The position numbers and the translations under genes are program-made. A DNA stretch of 64,000 nt from Sphingopyxis sp. Root154 (GTDB lineage Bacteria > Pseudomonadota > Alphaproteobacteria > Sphingomonadales > Sphingomonadaceae): positions 413,831 through 477,830 of the forward strand of contig NZ_LMGI01000002.1 in assembly GCF_001427105.1 (NCBI RefSeq), given 5' to 3'. The notes beneath the pieces are model-generated. The model had not been told where the DNA came from and ran no database searches. It worked only from the letters and a program-made list of their open reading frames with translations. Positions 1 through 8,184 of the stretch are shown here, piece after piece (within the stretch, counting starts at the first letter, position 1; each line of letters starts with the position of its first letter).

Positions 1-2
1 CG

Positions 3-449
3 ATCGCCGTGATCCTTTACCTGCTCGGCGGCTGGTCGTGGGTCGTTTGGGGAGTGCCGGTGCGCGTTGCCGCCTGCACAACGATGCACTGGTTCATATC
101 CTATTTCGCTCACACGCGCGGCTCGCAGGACTGGTCAGTCGATGGCGCCGTCATCCAGGCCTATAATGTACCGATCATGGCGATTCCGACGATGGGCGAG
201 AGCTGGCACAGCAATCATCATGCTTTTCCAAGCTCGGCGCGTCATGGCCTCTATCCGGGCCAGATCGACCTCGGATACCGGTTCATCCAATTGCTCGCGC
301 TGTTGGGGCTGGTGTCGAACATCCGCCTGCCGGCGAACCTGCCCGCACGACCGGGCATCACCCCGCTGACCGCGCGGGCGCTGAGCGCCGCGTCGGATCG
401 TCAGGCGGAGACGCTGGCCGCCAAGGTGCACGATGACGGCCGCCCCTGA
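3..449 (+). CDS. Fatty acid (acyl-CoA) desaturase, C-terminal part (5' end outside window)
   Basis: The reading frame is open from the window edge, so only the C-terminal ~148 residues are present; an in-frame GTG at 9 lies inside the gene. Membrane-bound desaturases insert a double bond into acyl chains with a di-iron centre held by three histidine boxes. The third box is visible as ESWHSNHHAFPSSARHG, with the HxxHH spacing of the delta-9 acyl-CoA/lipid desaturase family. Hydrophobic segments lie before it and just after it. The stop overlaps the start of the next gene by 17 bp, which suggests co-transcription. The family is clear; the substrate (acyl-CoA or phospholipid) and regiospecificity cannot be read from this fragment. 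Confidence 0.85.
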   Translation: MAVILYLLGGWSWVVWGVPVRVAACTTMHWFISYFAHTRGSQDWSVDGAVIQAYNVPIMAIPTMGESWHSNHHAFPSSARHGLYPGQIDLGYRFIQLLALLGLVSNIRLPANLPARPGITPLTARALSAASDRQAETLAAKVHDDGRP

Positions 450-801
450 TCCGCTCGAAAGCCTGCGCGCGGCCAGCGGTCTCGAACAGGGCGACGCATC
501 GCACTGGACGTTTCGTATCGGGCGCTGGCGGTTCCGCCTGCCCAATTTCGCATGGCGGCAAGCCGCAATCGACGCGCACGATCGCCACCATCTCATCACC
601 GGTTATCCGCTGACGCTAACCGGGGAGATCCAGCTCGCAGCGTGGGAATGGGGCGCCGGCCGTTATCCCGACTGGCGCGCGACGCTCTTTTGCTCGCCGC
701 TGATCGTCGCCGGGGTCATCGCGCTGCCGCGCCGAACCTGGCGCGCCTATGCTGCGGGACGGCAATCCGAAAGCCTCTATCGGAGGGATGAACTGGTCTA
801 G
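433..801 (+). CDS. Small conserved protein with a Coq4-like HDxxHx11E motif
   Basis: A 122-residue soluble-looking protein whose start lies inside the end of the desaturase gene (17 bp overlap), so the two are probably translated from one message. The middle contains HDRHH followed, after exactly 11 residues, by Glu (about residues 49-65). This matches the HDxxHx11E zinc-binding signature of the ubiquinone-biosynthesis protein Coq4. The protein is about half the length of Coq4, and the rest shows no obvious similarity. A hydrophobic stretch (residues ~82-94) follows. Overall function is unknown; a metal-binding role is inferred from the motif alone. Downstream, the next gene is convergent. 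Confidence 0.6.
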   Translation: MTAAPDPLESLRAASGLEQGDASHWTFRIGRWRFRLPNFAWRQAAIDAHDRHHLITGYPLTLTGEIQLAAWEWGAGRYPDWRATLFCSPLIVAGVIALPRRTWRAYAAGRQSESLYRRDELV

Positions 802-823
802 AAGCCTGGCCGAAACCCCGGCA

Positions 824-1360
824 TTACGCGGGCTTCCAGCTTTTCCGTTCTTCGGCCTGCTTCAGCACCTCGAACGCCGCCTGTCCTGCGGCAAAGCGCT
901 TTGCCGCTTCGGCGTCGCCCGGCTTCACGTCGGGGTGCGTTTCCTTGGCAAGATTGCGCCACGCCTTTTTCGTCGCCTCGAAATCGGCGTCGGGTTCGAG
1001 GTCGAGAATTTCGAGCGCGCGCATTTCGTCAGCGCTGCGGCTGCCGTCACCCGACCCGCCCCAGGCGTAGTGCTGAGCCTTTGCGTACGCCCCCGCGTCG
1101 CGCGTTTCGTCGGCGGCGCGTTCGGCGGCGTCCTCGGCGCTCAATCCTTCGAAATAGTCCCAGCCGCGATTATATTCGGCCGCGTGTGTTTCGCAGAAAT
1201 ACCAGCGTTCGGGGCTGTTCGGTGACTTGGGCGCGGGACAATTGCCCGGGTTGGTGCAACCATGGCGGTCGCAGATGCGAACCTTCTGCGCCTCGGTGCT
1301 CGAACCATAAGGGCGCCAGCGGGGAAATCCCCAGTCGTCGGTTCTTTTGGCGCGGCTCAT
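824..1360 (-). CDS. J-domain (DnaJ-like) protein with N-terminal cysteine-rich region
   Basis: About 178 residues. The C-terminal ~65 residues form a J domain: LEILDLEPDADF, a helix rich in K/R, then the diagnostic HPD tripeptide in KETHPDVKPGD. J domains stimulate the ATPase of DnaK-type Hsp70 chaperones. The N-terminal half has Cys and His pairs (CDRHGCTNPGNC, then CETH) that could bind one zinc ion. This layout recurs in alphaproteobacterial J-domain proteins and differs from full DnaJ, which has Gly/Phe and CxxCxGxG repeats. An in-frame ATG three codons upstream (1369) is the alternative start; neither has a convincing ribosome site. Specific client and role are unknown. Confidence 0.8.
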   Translation of the reverse strand: MSRAKRTDDWGFPRWRPYGSSTEAQKVRICDRHGCTNPGNCPAPKSPNSPERWYFCETHAAEYNRGWDYFEGLSAEDAAERAADETRDAGAYAKAQHYAWGGSGDGSRSADEMRALEILDLEPDADFEATKKAWRNLAKETHPDVKPGDAEAAKRFAAGQAAFEVLKQAEERKSWKPA

Positions 1361-1414
1361 CAATCCCATGTAGCGGCTGGGGCGCGCGATTGCTAGCCGA
1401 GGAGGCCGAAAAAC

Positions 1415-2200
1415 CTAGTCTTTCGGCTTGTAGCCGAACGCCTTGCCCGCGAGTTTGACGATCGCGGGGTCGAGATCGGGCGGGGTCATCGGCACAATGG
1501 CTTCGAGCGCTTCGGCGATGTGGGTCAGCGCGGCGATGCGCGCGGCCTTCTTGTTGTTGCCGTCGATCACCTTCCACGGCGCCCAGCGCGTGTTCGTCTG
1601 CGCGAACATCTCTTCCATCGCGGCGAGATAGTCCTTGCGTTTCGACCGGTTGCGATAATCCTCGGCCCCCGTCTTCCACCGCTTCCACGGGTCGTCGAGG
1701 CGGTCGGCGAAACGCTTGTCCTGCTCTTCCTGCGTCAGATGGACGAAGATCTTGACGAGGTTCGTGCGGTTGCCGGTCAGTTGCGCCTCGAACTCGTTGA
1801 TCTCGTCATATCCCTTGCGCCATTCGGCCTCGCTCGCGAAGCCCTCGACACGCTCGACGAGGACCCGGCCGTACCAGCTGCGGTCGAAGATCGAGATTTC
1901 GCGGTTGCCCGGCAGGCGTCTCCAGAAACGCCACAGGAAATGGCGCGCCATTTCCTCGTCGTTCGGTGCGCTGATCGGCCAGACCTCGAAATAGCGCGGG
2001 TCGAGCAGCGCGGTCATGCGTTTGATGATGCCGCCCTTCCCTGCCGCGTCCCAACCTTCGAACATGATGATGCTGCGCTGGCCGTGCGTGATATGCGCGG
2101 ATTGCACGCGCTCGAGCCGTTCCTGCAACGCATCGAGCGCATCGGAATAGTCGCCGTCATATTTGGCGCCGGCTTCGTGATCGGAAAGGGAAATGCTCAT
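1415..2200 (-). CDS. ppk2: Polyphosphate kinase 2 family protein (PPK2)
   Basis: A 261-residue single-domain PPK2. These enzymes transfer phosphate between inorganic polyphosphate and nucleotides, usually favouring NDP/NMP phosphorylation. The Walker A loop is GWDAAGKGG (residues 49-57) and the Walker B/lid region is FDRSWYGR (105-112), both family hallmarks. Length matches one-domain PPK2. The enzyme is cytosolic, with no signal peptide. A separate PPK1/PPX pair lies 6-10 kb away, so this genome carries both polyphosphate kinase types. The gene sits between a J-domain gene and an alpha/beta hydrolase on the same strand, but gaps of 45-90 bp make an operon uncertain. PPK2 class and nucleotide preference cannot be fixed from sequence reading. 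Confidence 0.92.
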   Translation of the reverse strand: MSISLSDHEAGAKYDGDYSDALDALQERLERVQSAHITHGQRSIIMFEGWDAAGKGGIIKRMTALLDPRYFEVWPISAPNDEEMARHFLWRFWRRLPGNREISIFDRSWYGRVLVERVEGFASEAEWRKGYDEINEFEAQLTGNRTNLVKIFVHLTQEEQDKRFADRLDDPWKRWKTGAEDYRNRSKRKDYLAAMEEMFAQTNTRWAPWKVIDGNNKKAARIAALTHIAEALEAIVPMTPPDLDPAIVKLAGKAFGYKPKD

Positions 2201-2291
2201 CGCGCCTCCCTAGCGCAACCGAAGCCGTCCTACCAAGAGCGATGCAGGGCTGTCATTTTCTGGGACAGCGTGCGCGCGTTTCGTTACGCGA

Positions 2292-3164
2292 TCAGAGTAG
2301 GTTCGCGAGCAGCGCGGCGACGCGCGCGGGGTCTTCCATCGGGATGAAATGGCTGTGCTCGGCCCATAGTTCGTCGCGATCGGCGCCGAGCGCCGCACCG
2401 AGGCCGGTCCAGGTCGGGCTCAGCGAAAAATCGAGCGGACCGCCGCGCTCGCCGGTCGGGGCGCGGATGACCGTCGACGGCGTGGCCAGATAGTGCAGCC
2501 ACTCGTGCGGGCTGGTGCGTAGCGCATTTTGATAGACCGAGGCTTCGAGCGCCGGCGGGCAGGCAAGCTCCAGCCCCTCACCGTCCGCCGCCGGGAGGAG
2601 GCCATGGGTGCAATAGTCGGCGAGGACGCGCGGGTCCCAGTTCGCATAGGGCGGCCGGTCGGCGAAACGCGCGCGCATCTCTTCGGCGCTCGTCCAGCTG
2701 TTGCGGCGGCGCGCAACCGGATGATCGGCGGGATCGGGGATCGGCTTGGCCGCCTCGCCTTCATAAAAGGCGGGGTCCATGATCACCGGATCGATCAGCA
2801 CGAGATGACCGAAGGCGGCCGGCCGCTGCGACGCGAGCCGCGTGAGGACATAGGCACCCATGCTGTGCCCGCAGCCGACGAGCGGATGCCCGCCGAGTCC
2901 GTCAAGCAGCGGCAACAGCGCGTCGGAGGTGGTCGCCCAGTTCGCGAGCGTCGCGGGACGATAGCTGCGACCATGGCCGCGATGGTCGGGCGCGATGACG
3001 TGCGTGCCGGGTGGCAGCGCCGCGACGACCTGATCCCACAGGCGCGCGTGAAAGCCCGTCGCGTGGAGCAGGAGCAGCGAAGGCCCCTGCCCCCGCGTTC
3101 CCCATTCGAACCAGCAGATATCGCCTTCCGGCGTTTCCAGCCGGTGCTCCCGGGGCTCGCTCAT
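2292..3164 (-). CDS. Alpha/beta-fold hydrolase
   Basis: A 290-residue cytosolic alpha/beta hydrolase. The oxyanion-hole segment is LLHATGFHA (about 33-40), a typical DHRGHGRS follows strand 4, and the nucleophile elbow is GCGHSMG with Ser101. A late HSHF provides the likely catalytic His. The fold covers esterases, lipases, epoxide hydrolases and C-C hydrolases, so the substrate is open. Only 3 bp separate its start from the end of aspS on the same strand, so it is probably the second gene of an aspS transcript. No functional tie between the two is evident. Confidence 0.85.
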   Translation of the reverse strand: MSEPREHRLETPEGDICWFEWGTRGQGPSLLLLHATGFHARLWDQVVAALPPGTHVIAPDHRGHGRSYRPATLANWATTSDALLPLLDGLGGHPLVGCGHSMGAYVLTRLASQRPAAFGHLVLIDPVIMDPAFYEGEAAKPIPDPADHPVARRRNSWTSAEEMRARFADRPPYANWDPRVLADYCTHGLLPAADGEGLELACPPALEASVYQNALRTSPHEWLHYLATPSTVIRAPTGERGGPLDFSLSPTWTGLGAALGADRDELWAEHSHFIPMEDPARVAALLANLL

Positions 3165-3167
3165 GCC

Positions 3168-4949
3168 CTAGCCCTTCGGGCCGTCGACGATACGGATGCC
3201 GAGCTCCTTGAGCTGCTTGTCGCTGACCGGCGCCGGGGCGTTCATCATCAGATCTTCGGCCTTCTGGTTCATCGGGAAAACGACTACTTCGCGGATGTTG
3301 GGCTCGTCGGCGAGCAGCATCACGATACGGTCGACGCCCGGCGCCGAACCGCCGTGCGGCGGCGCGCCGAACTTGAACGCATTGATCATGCCGCTGAAGT
3401 TCGCATCGACGTCGGCCTGGCTGTAGCCCGCGATTTCGAACGCCTTGTACATGATGTCGGGACGATGGTTCCGGATCGCGCCCGACGACAGTTCGACGCC
3501 GTTGCAGACGATGTCATACTGCCAGGCAAGGATGTCGAGCGGGTCCTTGGTTTCGAGCGCTTCGAGCTCGCCCTGCGGCATGCTGAAGGGGTTGTGGCTG
3601 AAATCGATCTTGCCGGTGTCTTCGTCGGCCTCGAACATCGGGAAGTCGACGATCCAGCACATTTCGAACTTGCTGGGGTCGATCAAATCGAGCTGCTCGG
3701 CGACGCGGGTGCGTGCGAAACCCGCGAGCTTCGCGGCGACCGCTTCCTTGCCCGCGGCGAAGAACAGGCCGTCGTCGGGACCGATGCCCAGTTCGGCCGC
3801 AAGCGCGTCCATCTTGTCGGTGCCGTGGTTCTTGGCGATCGGGCCGCCCCATTCGCCACCCTTGCGCGTCGCATAGCCAAGGCCGGCAAAGCCTTCGCCC
3901 TGCGCCCAGCTGTTCATGTCGTCGAAGAATTTGCGGCTCTTCTCGGCGGTCGCGGGCGCAGGAATTGCGCGAACGACGTCGCCCGCGGCGACGATGTCGG
4001 CGAAGCGGCCGAAGCCCGAGCCCGTGAAGTGCGACGAGACATCGGTGATGATCAGCGGGTTGCGAAGGTCGGGCTTATCGTTGCCGTACTTCAGCATCGA
4101 TTCGCGGTACGGGATACGCGGGAACGAACCAGCTGGCGTCACGGACTTGCCATTTGCGAACTCCTCGAACACGCCGGCGAGCACGGGTTCGATCGCGTTG
4201 AAGACGTCGTCCTGCGTGACGAAGCTCATCTCGAAGTCGAGCTGGTAGAATTCGCCGGGCGAGCGGTCGGCGCGCGCATCTTCGTCGCGGAAGCAGGGGG
4301 CGATCTGGAAATAGCGGTCAAAGCCCGCGACCATCAGCAGCTGCTTGAACATCTGCGGCGCCTGCGGCAGCGCATAGAATTTGCCGGGGTGGACGCGGCT
4401 CGGCACCAGATAGTCGCGCGCACCCTCGGGCGACGAGGCGGTCAGGATCGGCGTCTGGAACTCGGTAAACCCCTGCTCGACCATACGGCGGCGCAAGGAC
4501 GCGATCACGTTCGAACGCAGCATGATGTTGGCGTGGAGGCGTTCGCGGCGAAGGTCGAGGAAACGGTACTTCAGGCGAATATCCTCGGGATATTCCTGTT
4601 CGCCCGCGACCGGCATCGGCAGCTCGATCGCCGCCGACTGGACCGAGACGTCGCGCGCGCGGACTTCAATCGCACCGGTCGGAAGGTTGGCATTGGTCGT
4701 TTCCGCCGAGCGCGCGACGACGTCGCCGGTGATCGTCACGACGCTTTCGGCGCGCAGGCCGTCGAGCGTTGCGAAGGCGGCGTCGCTCGAGTCCGCGACG
4801 ATCTGGGTCAGGCCATAATGATCGCGCAGGTCGACGAAGAGCAGCCCGCCATGATCGCGCTTGCGATGCACCCAGCCCGAGACACGGACATTCTGGCCGA
4901 CATCCTCGGCGCGGAGCTGGCCACAATTATGGGTACGATAGGCGTGCAT
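3168..4949 (-). CDS. aspS: Aspartyl-tRNA synthetase
   Basis: 593 residues, the usual bacterial AspRS length. The class II enzyme activates aspartate and charges tRNA-Asp in the cytosol. The N-terminal OB-fold anticodon domain contains [11 protein letters not shown] (25-35). Class II motif 2 lies around 215-240 ([20 protein letters not shown]), followed by the bacterial insertion domain. Motif 3 is the C-terminal [14 protein letters not shown]. The His in RDHGG is the residue type associated with non-discriminating AspRS, which also makes Asp-tRNA-Asn for GatCAB; this is an inference. The order aspS beside rnd, ppx and ppk1 is common in alphaproteobacteria, although here an oxidase gene pair is inserted between aspS and rnd. 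Confidence 0.97.
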   Translation of the reverse strand: MHAYRTHNCGQLRAEDVGQNVRVSGWVHRKRDHGGLLFVDLRDHYGLTQIVADSSDAAFATLDGLRAESVVTITGDVVARSAETTNANLPTGAIEVRARDVSVQSAAIELPMPVAGEQEYPEDIRLKYRFLDLRRERLHANIMLRSNVIASLRRRMVEQGFTEFQTPILTASSPEGARDYLVPSRVHPGKFYALPQAPQMFKQLLMVAGFDRYFQIAPCFRDEDARADRSPGEFYQLDFEMSFVTQDDVFNAIEPVLAGVFEEFANGKSVTPAGSFPRIPYRESMLKYGNDKPDLRNPLIITDVSSHFTGSGFGRFADIVAAGDVVRAIPAPATAEKSRKFFDDMNSWAQGEGFAGLGYATRKGGEWGGPIAKNHGTDKMDALAAELGIGPDDGLFFAAGKEAVAAKLAGFARTRVAEQLDLIDPSKFEMCWIVDFPMFEADEDTGKIDFSHNPFSMPQGELEALETKDPLDILAWQYDIVCNGVELSSGAIRNHRPDIMYKAFEIAGYSQADVDANFSGMINAFKFGAPPHGGSAPGVDRIVMLLADEPNIREVVVFPMNQKAEDLMMNAPAPVSDKQLKELGIRIVDGPKG

Positions 4950-5006
4950 TTTCTCGTCTTTCGATGACTGGGGAAATCAACAAAAAGTTGACATTTATGG
5001 CCGCGC

Positions 5007-5035
5007 CTAAGGCAGGTCGGCGTGCCATTTGTCAA
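5007..5035 (-). promoter_or_regulatory. Candidate sigma70-type promoter for aspS
   Basis: On the minus strand a perfect TTGACA (5035-5030) is followed after 17 bp by CCTTAG (5012-5007), a weak -10. It lies about 60-85 bp upstream of the aspS start in the only gap before that gene. The -35 match is exact and the -10 is poor, so this is a suggestion only. Confidence 0.3.
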
Positions 5036-5046
5036 GGCTTGGCTCG

Positions 5047-6558
5047 TCAGCAGGTCAGCCCCAACCCATCGAGCACCGCGCTGCCGAACAGCGCGCGGTG
5101 GGCGGGATCGGGAAGCAGCCGGTCGCGCGCGGTGCGCCAGAGACGGAAATCCTCGCCATAATCGGCGGCAACACGCGCGGCATCGAGGCCACAGCTTTTG
5201 GCCCAGTGACGGGTAAAGCCAACGCCCTCGGCATCGAGGCATTCAACCACACGGGCATAGGCGTCGGCGGTTCGCTGGCTGCGCGGGCCGTCGAAATCGA
5301 TCACCGCATTGTGCGTAAAGCGCGCGGGAGCGAGCAGCCCTTGCGCGCGCTCCATGAAACGGATGGTGACGACCGTGGAGCCGCCGTGCTTGGCATAAAC
5401 GGCGCAGATGCGTTCAAAGGCGCGCGCGAGGTCGGCGCGGTCGATGGTGACCGAGGCGTTGAACAGGTCTGCCAGGGGACGATGCGTGTCGAGCCCCTCC
5501 CCCCAGCTGCCATAGACCGGCGGCGCGCCGATATCAGGGCCGCTGGCATAGCCTTGCTTCATTGCGAACTGGAGCAACGGCCCGCGGGCCCATGGGTAAT
5601 CGTTGAGCAGGCGGCCGAGCAGACTGAGCGCGTCATAACCCGCGCCAAGCTGGCCGGGGGTCGCTCGCGGATAATCGTCGCGCCACGGCTCGCGATAGAG
5701 GAACCGCAGCATCGCGGGTCGCTTGAACGGCTTGTAGGGGTTGACGATCATCTGGACAAAGTCGGGATCCTGATCGAGCGCATAGGCGGCCGAGAAGCGC
5801 CGGAAATCGCCCGCGGCGAGCCAGTCCAGCGCCGCCCGATCCACCTTGCGCAAATTCTGGATCGGACGGACGAGGAATTTCGGCACGCTGTCGACGACGA
5901 GCGCCGTCACGATACCGAGCGAGCCCACTGGAAGCTGCGCCGCGGCGAACATCGTATCGTCGCGGAGCGGCGCCGAACCGGTGGCGGCGATGAAGGCGTC
6001 GCCCATCACGCCCGCGTCGGGCTCGATCCAGAGGATGCCGCCAGGAGTGACGATCTGCAGCGCGCGGATATGATCCTGAATGCCGCCCCGCGCGATCATC
6101 GAGCCGTGGGTGCCCGTGGCCGAGGCACCCGCGAAAGTCTGGCCATTGCCCGCGCCGCTCGTCCACAACGAGCGGCCTTGCTCCTCGAATTTGTCCGAAA
6201 CCTCGTCGACGAGCGCGCCTGATTCGACGAGCATCAGGGCGCCGGCATCGATGCCGGGGCGGACATCGCCCGCGTCGATGCGAAAGCAGCGATTGAAGCG
6301 GCGTGTGTGGAGCAGCCAGCTTTGCGAACTGATATTGACGTTCGATGGCGACCAGCCCGCGCCGAGCGGCCGGACGCGGCGCTTGGCGGTCTGGGCCGCC
6401 GCGAGCCAGTCCTGCACCGATTTCGCGGCGATCGCGATCTCGTCGCGTCCACGCTCCGCGTCACCACTGCGCAAGGCGAAGCGCATCGCCCCTTCGCAGG
6501 TGCCGGTGCCGTGATAATTGGTCCAGCGGCCCTCGTCGCCCAGTCTGACGATCGGCAT
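5047..6558 (-). CDS. FAD-binding oxidase of the D-arabinono-1,4-lactone oxidase type
   Basis: 503 residues. The N-terminal half is a PCMH/VAO-type FAD-binding domain: VRPLGAGWSP near residue 60, TSGAGNGQTFAGASATGTHG in the phosphate-binding region, and LPVGSLGIVTALVV. The C-terminal half resembles the ALO domain of sugar-lactone oxidases such as L-gulono- and D-arabinono-lactone oxidase. Such enzymes oxidise a hydroxyl or lactone group and reduce O2 or another acceptor. The actual substrate is unknown. The start is the ATG that overlaps the TGA of the upstream small gene (TGATG), indicating translational coupling. No signal peptide is seen. Confidence 0.8.
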   Translation of the reverse strand: MPIVRLGDEGRWTNYHGTGTCEGAMRFALRSGDAERGRDEIAIAAKSVQDWLAAAQTAKRRVRPLGAGWSPSNVNISSQSWLLHTRRFNRCFRIDAGDVRPGIDAGALMLVESGALVDEVSDKFEEQGRSLWTSGAGNGQTFAGASATGTHGSMIARGGIQDHIRALQIVTPGGILWIEPDAGVMGDAFIAATGSAPLRDDTMFAAAQLPVGSLGIVTALVVDSVPKFLVRPIQNLRKVDRAALDWLAAGDFRRFSAAYALDQDPDFVQMIVNPYKPFKRPAMLRFLYREPWRDDYPRATPGQLGAGYDALSLLGRLLNDYPWARGPLLQFAMKQGYASGPDIGAPPVYGSWGEGLDTHRPLADLFNASVTIDRADLARAFERICAVYAKHGGSTVVTIRFMERAQGLLAPARFTHNAVIDFDGPRSQRTADAYARVVECLDAEGVGFTRHWAKSCGLDAARVAADYGEDFRLWRTARDRLLPDPAHRALFGSAVLDGLGLTC

Positions 6559-6887
6559 CAGGCATCTCCCAACGGGAGGATGCCGGCGTGGGCGCGCCAC
6601 GCGACGGTGACCGGGCGGAGGAAACCGAAGGTCGCGATCGCGACGAGCATCTGGCGCCGCGTCGCGAACATGCGGACGTCGCACAGGCCATGATCGGATT
6701 CGGGCGTCACGAAAGGCTGCGCGGCCTGCGCGGCGAAACCCCAGCCCTTCAGCGTCACCACCATCGATTCCTCATCGAGCGGCCGCGGATTGGCGATCGA
6801 CAGGAAGATGTCCGCCTGCCCCGCTGCATATTGCCCGACAAGCAACGAAAAACCGAGCGCGGCGAGCGCCCAACCGAGCCATATCAT
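6558..6887 (-). CDS. Hypothetical protein with one N-terminal membrane segment
   Basis: 109 residues beginning with a hydrophobic segment (MIWLGWALAALGFSLLVGQY), then a polar domain with no recognised motif. The start was chosen because the membrane segment begins there and a purine-rich AGGGATTTGGGG precedes it; a longer frame to 6977 would run almost into the divergent rnd start. Its stop overlaps the oxidase ATG by one base, so the two form a pair. It may anchor or assist the oxidase, but that is only positional inference. Confidence 0.6.
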   Translation of the reverse strand: MIWLGWALAALGFSLLVGQYAAGQADIFLSIANPRPLDEESMVVTLKGWGFAAQAAQPFVTPESDHGLCDVRMFATRRQMLVAIATFGFLRPVTVAWRAHAGILPLGDA

Positions 6888-6996
6888 GCCCCAAATCCCT
6901 TCGTCTTTTTCCCCGGCCGGTATTCCGGCTCCGCAACCCGAAGAGCACGAGCAAATTTTCCTGCCCGTTCCTCTCAACTAGCTGTATAGGCGCGCT

Positions 6997-8184
6997 ATGC
7001 AAGTCCATCCGTTGATCGAAACCAACGCCGCGCTCGTCGAATTCTGCGACCTCATTCGGAACAGCGATTTCATCGCGGTCGATACCGAATTCATGCGCGA
7101 AAACACTTTCTGGCCAGAGCTTTGCCTGATCCAGGTGGCCGACCGCGACCATGCTGCGGCAATCGATCCGATGGCGCCGGGCATAGACCTGGGGCCCCTG
7201 CTCAACCTGCTGGTCGGCAATGAGGACATGCTGAAAGTCTTTCATGCGGGCGGTCAGGATGTCGAAATCATCTTCAACCTGACCGGCAAGACGCCGCACC
7301 CGATCTTCGACACGCAGATCGGCCAGATGGCGCTCGGTCAGGCCGAACAGGTCGGATATTCGAACCTGGTCGAAGCATGGATCGGGCTGCAGCTCGACAA
7401 GGGCGCGCGCTTTACCGACTGGAGCCGACGCCCGCTCGACAAGCGCCAGATCGACTATGCGGTCGGCGACGTGACGCACCTCGCCAAGATTTTCCCGATG
7501 ATGCTCGACAAGCTGATCAAGACCGGGCGCGGTCACTGGCTCGACGAGGAAATGGAAAAGCTCGCCGATCCAGCGAATTACAGCGTCGATCCCGACAAGG
7601 CTTGGCAGCGCATCAAGGTCCCGACGCGCAAGCTCGACGTGCTCGGCCGGTTGCAGTCACTCGCCGCGTGGCGCGAACGCGAGGCGCGGCAAAAGAATCT
7701 GCCGCGCGGCCGGATCGTCAAGGACGAGACGCTCGCCGACCTCGCCGCGCATCCGCCGAAGGATCAGGACGGACTGGGCCGCGTGCGCGGGCTGTCGGCG
7801 ACCTGGCGCACGAACGATATCGGCGGCCGGCTGATGGACGCGATCGCCAGCGCCAAGCCGATGTCGAAGGACGAAATGCCCGAGCGCGCGCCGCGCGGCC
7901 CGGGGCTTGGCAAGGAAGGCACGCTCGTCGCCGACCTGCTGAAGCTGCTGCTCAAAATCCGTGCGCGTGAACTCAATGTCGCGGCGCGGCTCATCGCGCG
8001 CAGCGACGATCTCGAAGCGCTCGCGGCGGGCGCGCGCGAGGGTATCCAGATGATGCAGGGGTGGCGCTACGACGTGTTCGGCCACGCCGCGCTCGATCTC
8101 GTCGAAGGCCGGATGGGCTTTGCCGTCAAGAACGGCAAGCTGCTGATGAGCGAAATCGATCCCAACGCCGCGATCGAAATCTAG
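6997..8184 (+). CDS. rnd: Ribonuclease D
   Basis: 395 residues. RNase D is a 3'-5' exoribonuclease that trims tRNA precursors and other structured RNAs. The DEDDy exonuclease motifs are visible: VDTEF with Asp29/Glu31 (Exo I), VFHAGGQDVEII (Exo II), and YAVGDVTHLAKIF with Tyr and Asp (Exo III). An HRDC nucleic-acid-binding domain follows (roughly 205-290), and the remaining C-terminal part fits the family length. It is convergent with ppx, with a 4 bp overlap of the ends. Placement next to ppx/ppk is conserved in alphaproteobacteria. Confidence 0.95.
   Translation: MQVHPLIETNAALVEFCDLIRNSDFIAVDTEFMRENTFWPELCLIQVADRDHAAAIDPMAPGIDLGPLLNLLVGNEDMLKVFHAGGQDVEIIFNLTGKTPHPIFDTQIGQMALGQAEQVGYSNLVEAWIGLQLDKGARFTDWSRRPLDKRQIDYAVGDVTHLAKIFPMMLDKLIKTGRGHWLDEEMEKLADPANYSVDPDKAWQRIKVPTRKLDVLGRLQSLAAWREREARQKNLPRGRIVKDETLADLAAHPPKDQDGLGRVRGLSATWRTNDIGGRLMDAIASAKPMSKDEMPERAPRGPGLGKEGTLVADLLKLLLKIRARELNVAARLIARSDDLEALAAGAREGIQMMQGWRYDVFGHAALDLVEGRMGFAVKNGKLLMSEIDPNAAIEI

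Noticed and set aside
2529..4967. Very long plus-strand open frame (812 codons) over aspS and the hydrolase gene
   Set aside because: It is antisense to well-conserved genes; long antisense frames are expected in GC-rich DNA with strong third-position bias. Its composition is low-complexity Arg/Ala/Asp-rich with no family features.
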